Below are positions 59,991 to 64,000 of a stretch of DNA of 64,000 nt, piece by piece. The notes beneath the pieces are model-generated. The model did no database searches and was not told the DNA's origin. It saw nothing but the letters and a program-made list of their open reading frames with translations. The DNA comes from Mycolicibacterium chitae (GTDB lineage: Bacteria; Actinomycetota; Actinomycetes; Mycobacteriales; Mycobacteriaceae), in the NCBI RefSeq assembly GCF_900637205.1, contig NZ_LR134355.1, positions 4,588,001-4,652,000 of the forward strand, read 5' to 3'. Every line of letters begins with the position of its first letter. Within the stretch, counting starts at the first letter, position 1. The position numbers and the translations under genes were made by a program.

Positions 59991-62891
59991 ATGATGCGCC
60001 TGAGCGGCAAACTGCGCAGATTTCGCTGGTTGGTGCTCACGGCCTGGCTGCTCGCGCTGGTGCCGTCGATCTACCTTGCGCTGTCGAATTCGGGCAATCT
60101 CACCGGCGGCGGTTTCGAGGTGGCCGGCTCCCAGTCGCTGCACGTGCAGTATCAGCTCGAGGACCATTTCCCCAGCGAGGGCGCATCCCCGCTGGCGCTG
60201 GTGGCCGCGCCCCGCGCCGACGCCACCTACGCGGACATGAACGACGCCGTCGCCACGCTCGAGCGCATCGCCGGCGAGGTGCCCAGCATCACGATGGTCC
60301 CCAACCCGCAGCAACCGCCGCCGCGCCCGGACCGCCCCTACGTCGTCTCCCTGCAACTGGACTTCGAGAACACCGGCGCCGTCGACGTCGCCAACCAACT
60401 GCGCGACAAGGTCGGCGTTGCCGACGAGGAACCCGGCGAACTCAACGACGGGCGGGTCCGGCTGTACGTCATCGGCCAGGGCGCGGTGGGTGCGGCGGCG
60501 GCCGAGGCCACCAAGAGCGACGTCGCCGAGGCCGAGAAGTGGAACCTGCCGATCGTGCTGATCGTGCTGCTGGCGGTGTTCGGGTCGCTGGCGGCCGCGG
60601 CGGTCCCGCTGATGGTCGGCATCTGCACCGTGGTGGTCACCATGGGCGTGGTCTACCTGCTGTCCACGGTGGTCACCATGTCGGTGTTCGTCACCTCGAC
60701 GGTGTCGATGTTCGGCATCGCGCTGGCCATCGACTATTCGCTGTTCATTTTGATGCGCTTCCGCGAGGAACTGCGCGCCGGCCGCGACGTCAAACAGGCC
60801 ACCGACGCGGCGATGGCCACCTCCGGGCTGGCCGTGGTGCTCTCGGGCATGACCGTGATCGCCTCGGTGACCGGGATCTACCTGATCGACACCCCGGTGC
60901 TCAATTCGATGGCCACCGGCGCCATCCTCGCGGTCGCGATGGCCGTGCTGACCTCGACCACGCTGACGCCGGCGGTGCTGGCGTCCTTCGGCCGCTCGGT
61001 GGCCAAGCGGTCGCGGGTGCTGCACTGGGGCCGCGGTTCGGAGGCCACCCAGTCGAGGTTCTGGACCCGCTGGGTGGGCGGGGTGATGCGCCGGCCGTGG
61101 CTGTCGGCGATCGCGGCCACGGTGTTCCTGGTGCTGCTGGCGGTCCCGACGTTCTCGATGGTGCTCGGCAACAGCATGCTGCGCCAGTTCGACTCCTCGC
61201 ACGAGATCCGCGGCGGGGTGGGCGCGGCCGCCGAGGCGCTGGGCCCCGGCGCGCTGGGCCCCGTGCGGGTGCTCGTCACGTTCCCCGACGGCAACGCCTC
61301 CTCGCCCGCCAACACCGCCGTCGTCGACGGGGTGGCCCGGCAGATGGACGCCGCGATCAACATCGCGTCGGTGGCGCCGCCGGTGTTCTCCGACGACGAC
61401 CGCAGCGCGCTGCTGTCCGGGGTGCTGTCGGTGGACCCGGAGGACACCGCGGCGCGCAGCACCGTCGACTGGTTGCGCGAACAGTTGCCGCAGACCCCCG
61501 GCGCGGAGAACGTCTCGATCGACGTCGGCGGGCCCACCGCGCTGATCAAGGACTTCGACGACCGGGTGGCCGAGACCGAACCGTGGGTGGTGCTGTTCGT
61601 CGCCGCGATCGCGTTCGTGATGCTGCTGATCGCGATCCGCTCGCCGGTGCTGGCCATCAAGGGCGTCATCATGACCGTGTTGTCGGTGGCCGCGGCCTAC
61701 GGCAGCCTGGTGATGATCTTCCAGTGGGGCTGGTTGGAGGCGCTCGGCTTCAAACCGATGGGCTCGATCGACAGCACCATCCCGCCGCTGGTGCTGGCGC
61801 TGACCTTCGGCCTGTCGATGGACTACGAGATCTTCCTGCTCACCCGGATCCGGGAGCGCTTCCTGCAGACCGGCGACACCCGCGACTCGGTCGCCTACGG
61901 GGTGAGCACCAGCGCGCGCACCATCACCAGCGCGGCGCTGATCATGATCGCGGTGTTCATCGGTTTCGCGTTCGCCGGCATGCCGCTGGTGGCCCAGCTG
62001 GGGGTCGCGTGCGCGGTGGCCATCGCCGTCGACGCCACGGTGGTGCGGCTGGTGCTGGTGCCCGCGCTGATGGCGATGTTCGATCAGTGGAACTGGTGGG
62101 TGCCGTCGTGGCTGGCGCGCATCCTGCCCGCGGTGGACTTCGAAAAGCCGCTGCCCAAGCTGGATCTGGGCGATCTGGTGATCATTCCCGACGACATCTC
62201 CTCGCTGGTGGCCCCCGGCGGGGATCTGAAGATGGTGGTCAAGTCCGCCGCGCGGCTCAAGGACATGGCCCCGGACGCGATCTCGGTCGCCGACCCGCTG
62301 GCGTTCTCCGGCTGTGCAGGCCTGGCCGGCAAGGTCAAGGGCGGCGACGGGGCGCGCAGTCCCCGGCTCGGTCGCGGCCGCAGCGCCGCCCGCGCCGCGC
62401 GGCCGGTGCACCCGGTGACCGTGTGGCGGGGCCGGCTCGAGGTGGCGCTCGACGCGCTGGAAACCGTGGCCGACGTCGGCTACGACGACGTCGAGGTGCT
62501 GCATCGGCAGATCCCGCTGGAGACCACCACCGTGCAGCTGCCCACCGGGGACCGGCTGCAGATCCCGACGGGCGCCGAGACGTTGCGGCTCAAGGGTTAC
62601 CTGATCATGTCCCGCAACAGCAGCCACGATTTCGCGGAGTTCGCCGAGCTGGTCGATGTGATGAACCCGGACACCGCAGCGCTGGTGCTGGCGGGTATGG
62701 ACAGGTATTACTGTGGGCACACGTCTGATCGACGATGGGTCGCCACCCAACTCGTTCGTCGGCTCGCCGATCCCATGCCGCACGACGCGGACGACGACGA
62801 GTGGTCGGGCCCGGCGGGGACCGAGCGGTGGGACGAGGTCAGGCAGCGTTGCCTGTCGGTGGCCGTGGCGATGTTGGAGGAGGCGAGGTGA
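59991..62891 (+). CDS. mmpL11: Lipid/haem transporter MmpL11
   Basis: A 966-residue RND transporter, the same length as M. tuberculosis MmpL11 (Rv0202c). The proton-relay pairs are in GIALAIDYSLFILMRFREE and LSMDYEIFLLTRIRERF. Two porter domains and about eleven to twelve transmembrane helices are present. The C-terminal cytoplasmic domain from about residue 740 ends with LEEAR. In mycobacteria MmpL11 exports monomeromycolyl diacylglycerol and mycolate wax esters to the surface and has been linked to haem uptake with Rv0203. Start ATG 59991 is followed by a second ATG. The GTGA overlap with the next gene couples their expression. Confidence 0.96.
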   Translation: MMRLSGKLRRFRWLVLTAWLLALVPSIYLALSNSGNLTGGGFEVAGSQSLHVQYQLEDHFPSEGASPLALVAAPRADATYADMNDAVATLERIAGEVPSITMVPNPQQPPPRPDRPYVVSLQLDFENTGAVDVANQLRDKVGVADEEPGELNDGRVRLYVIGQGAVGAAAAEATKSDVAEAEKWNLPIVLIVLLAVFGSLAAAAVPLMVGICTVVVTMGVVYLLSTVVTMSVFVTSTVSMFGIALAIDYSLFILMRFREELRAGRDVKQATDAAMATSGLAVVLSGMTVIASVTGIYLIDTPVLNSMATGAILAVAMAVLTSTTLTPAVLASFGRSVAKRSRVLHWGRGSEATQSRFWTRWVGGVMRRPWLSAIAATVFLVLLAVPTFSMVLGNSMLRQFDSSHEIRGGVGAAAEALGPGALGPVRVLVTFPDGNASSPANTAVVDGVARQMDAAINIASVAPPVFSDDDRSALLSGVLSVDPEDTAARSTVDWLREQLPQTPGAENVSIDVGGPTALIKDFDDRVAETEPWVVLFVAAIAFVMLLIAIRSPVLAIKGVIMTVLSVAAAYGSLVMIFQWGWLEALGFKPMGSIDSTIPPLVLALTFGLSMDYEIFLLTRIRERFLQTGDTRDSVAYGVSTSARTITSAALIMIAVFIGFAFAGMPLVAQLGVACAVAIAVDATVVRLVLVPALMAMFDQWNWWVPSWLARILPAVDFEKPLPKLDLGDLVIIPDDISSLVAPGGDLKMVVKSAARLKDMAPDAISVADPLAFSGCAGLAGKVKGGDGARSPRLGRGRSAARAARPVHPVTVWRGRLEVALDALETVADVGYDDVEVLHRQIPLETTTVQLPTGDRLQIPTGAETLRLKGYLIMSRNSSHDFAEFAELVDVMNPDTAALVLAGMDRYYCGHTSDRRWVATQLVRRLADPMPHDADDDEWSGPAGTERWDEVRQRCLSVAVAMLEEAR

Positions 62892-63397
62892 CTTTGGCCG
62901 CGAGAGAGACGGGCAACCCACGCCCGGACCGCGGGCGGGCACCCGCCGCGCGCGGGCGCCGGCCGGAGGATCGCCCGGTGGAGTTCTGGCCGACGTCGGC
63001 CATCCGGTCCGCGCTGCAGAACGGCGACATCACCGTGTGGCAGCGGATCGTCGTGGCGATCAAGCGCGATCCCTACGGCCGGACCGCGCGGCAGGTCGAG
63101 GAGGTGCTCTCGCACCGCGAGTCGGTCGGGGTGTCCAAGGCCCTCGACGAGGTACTCGTCCGCAGCCGGGAACATCTCGAGGCCACCGAGCGCGCCGAGG
63201 CGGCCCGGCACATCCGGGTGCTGCTGGACCGCTCCGGGCTCTCCGAGCAGGAGTTCGCCTCGCGGATCGGGGTGCCCACCGAGGACCTCGAGGTCTATCT
63301 GAACGGGAAGATCAGCCCGCCGGCCTCGCTGATGATCCGGATGCGCCGCCTGTCCGATCGCTTCGCCAAGAACCGCACACCGCCGCCGGGAGGCTGA
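62888..63397 (+). CDS. Rv0201c-type cytosolic helix-turn-helix protein
   Basis: A 169-residue protein overlapping the end of mmpL11 by 4 bp. The N-terminal 40 residues are basic and disordered. Residues 40-95 are helical (AIRSALQNGDITVWQRIVVAIKR). Residues 105-160 contain an XRE-like helix-turn-helix (LLDRSGLSEQEFASRIGVPTEDLEVYLNGK). Rv0201c of M. tuberculosis occupies the same place. A role as a regulator or adaptor of MmpL11 is possible, with no direct evidence. GTG 62888 is the coupled start. Confidence 0.83.
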   Translation: MTLAARETGNPRPDRGRAPAARGRRPEDRPVEFWPTSAIRSALQNGDITVWQRIVVAIKRDPYGRTARQVEEVLSHRESVGVSKALDEVLVRSREHLEATERAEAARHIRVLLDRSGLSEQEFASRIGVPTEDLEVYLNGKISPPASLMIRMRRLSDRFAKNRTPPPGG

Positions 63398-63398
63398 C

Positions 63399-63797
63399 AT
63401 GGACATCGCCCAGATCGTGCGCGACACCAAGACCATCGCGGTGGTGGGCGCCTCGGCGAACCCGGCCCGCCCCAGCAACGAGGTGTACCGCTATCTGCGG
63501 GCCACCGGCGATTACACGCTGTACCCGGTGAATCCGACGATCACCGAACTCGACGGCGACCAGGCGTACGCGAGCCTGGCCGATCTTCCCGTCGTCCCCG
63601 ACCTGGTCGACGTGTTCCGCCGCACCGAGGAACTGCCCGGCGTGCTGGCCGAGGTGCTGGCCCTGCCCACCCGGCCCAAGACGCTGTGGCTGCAGGAGGG
63701 GCTGATCGACGAGGCGGTGGCCGCCGAGGCGCGCGCCGCCGGGATGTCGGTGGTGATGGACCGCTGCCTGAAGGTCGAACACGCGCGGTTGCGCTGA
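63399..63797 (+). CDS. CoA-binding domain protein (YccU-like)
   Basis: A 132-residue single Rossmann domain. KTIAVVGASANPARPSNEVYRYL is the CoA-binding loop. LYPVNPTITELDGDQAYASL, VPDLVDVFRRTEELP and KTLWLQEGLIDEAVAAEARA are all typical of the CoA_binding_2 family related to succinyl-CoA ligase alpha. It binds CoA or acyl-CoA and its biochemical role is unclear. It starts one base after the Rv0201c-type stop, so it belongs to the mmpL11 operon. This third gene is not in the M. tuberculosis arrangement as I remember it. Confidence 0.9.
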   Translation: MDIAQIVRDTKTIAVVGASANPARPSNEVYRYLRATGDYTLYPVNPTITELDGDQAYASLADLPVVPDLVDVFRRTEELPGVLAEVLALPTRPKTLWLQEGLIDEAVAAEARAAGMSVVMDRCLKVEHARLR

Positions 63798-63810
63798 GAG
63801 CGGCTCTCAG
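63794..63810. terminator. Hairpin over the stop codon of the mmpL11 operon
   Basis: CTGAGAGC-G-GCTCTCAG is a perfect 8-bp inverted repeat with a one-base centre that includes the TGA stop of the CoA-binding gene, with the opposite-strand gene's stop 13 bp away. It is probably a short bidirectional terminator. Confidence 0.5.
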
Positions 63811-63822
63811 GCCGGGGCTACA

Positions 63823-64000
63823 TCAAGACGGGGCGTTGATGGGCGCCACGTCGACCACCAGCCAGCGGTCGTCCGGCTTGGCCAACGCCACCCGCAGCGC
63901 CAGCACCGCCCGGCTGGGCTGCTGGCCGGGCGCGTTCTGCGTCGAGCGCAGCACCACGGCCACGCTGGCCGCGTCGGGACCGATCACTTCCACGCCGGCC
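63823..64000 (-). CDS. Mce-associated membrane protein, OmamB (Rv0200)-like, C-terminal end
   Basis: The last 58 residues or so of a minus-strand gene entering from the right edge. The visible end reads VEVIGPDAASVAVVLRSTQN, then SRAVLALRVALAKPDDRWLV and VDVAPINAPS. The RWLV-DVAPIN ending is characteristic of Mce-associated (Mam/Omam) proteins, which have one N-terminal transmembrane helix and a periplasmic domain and stabilise Mce lipid importers. In M. tuberculosis Rv0200 (OmamB) follows Rv0201c in the opposite orientation, as here. The N-terminus is outside the window. Confidence 0.8.
   Translation of the reverse strand, partial: AGVEVIGPDAASVAVVLRSTQNAPGQQPSRAVLALRVALAKPDDRWLVVDVAPINAPS

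Noticed and set aside
59910-62942. 1010-codon antisense frame over mmpL11, and a 999-codon frame on the + strand at 59729-62728
   Set aside because: Shadows of mmpL11; low-complexity His/Arg/Gln or Arg/Gly composition and no family resemblance.

Overview
The window is high-GC actinobacterial DNA from a fast-growing-type Mycobacterium (Mycolicibacterium). The diagnosis rests on genes found only in the mycolic-acid bacteria (aftD, mmpL3, mmpL11, a WS/DGAT triacylglycerol synthase, haemophore-like MHB proteins, an Mce-associated membrane protein). It also rests on gene order, which follows in reverse the Mycobacterium tuberculosis segment from about Rv0237 down to Rv0200. Comparison with H37Rv is from memory of that map, not from a search. 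No tRNA, rRNA, CRISPR array, insertion sequence or phage gene was seen.

Layout. 1-17 kb: envelope and glycan genes (lpqI fragment, universal stress protein, DUF2613 peptide, aftD), a phosphotriesterase-like lactonase with an acyl-CoA ligase, an acyltransferase, two membrane proteins (Rv0227c and Rv0226c types), a GT4 glycosyltransferase, a methyltransferase, an aldehyde dehydrogenase and a thiolase. 17-23 kb: an accessory block with a FadD plus a 99-residue unknown protein, an AraC-DinB fusion with a RibD-like reductase, and an acyl-CoA dehydrogenase pair. 23-34 kb: lipid turnover (arylamine N-acetyltransferase, EchA1, a lysophospholipid-type acyltransferase, two LipC-type esterases, WS/DGAT, LipW and a second acyl-CoA dehydrogenase pair). 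33-44 kb: an amidohydrolase with a CoA transferase of unusual domain order, an Rv0216-type hydratase, an XRE regulator with a divergent SDR, a DUF559 nuclease-like protein, a crotonase with FadD4, an MscS channel and a P450. Three copies of a 49-nt hairpin repeat lie in this block. 44-51 kb: pckG, a pair of dynamin-like GTPase genes, trmB and an NYN-domain protein. 51-64 kb: the mmpL3-mmpL11 transport region.

Functionally the window combines mycolate and arabinogalactan envelope building (AftD, MmpL3), haem and lipid traffic (two MHB proteins, MmpL11) and storage-lipid synthesis, hydrolysis and beta-oxidation. The most distinctive arrangement is at 56.7-59.7 kb. Two haemophore-like secreted proteins run directly into a PrrA/PrrB-like two-component system, with only 2 nt between the second haemophore and the response regulator, and all of this sits between mmpL3 and mmpL11. 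Several conspicuous palindromes sit in promoter regions. One fits the KstR consensus, and one TTGAC/GTCAA element appears upstream of both the LipW operon and the FadD4 operon.
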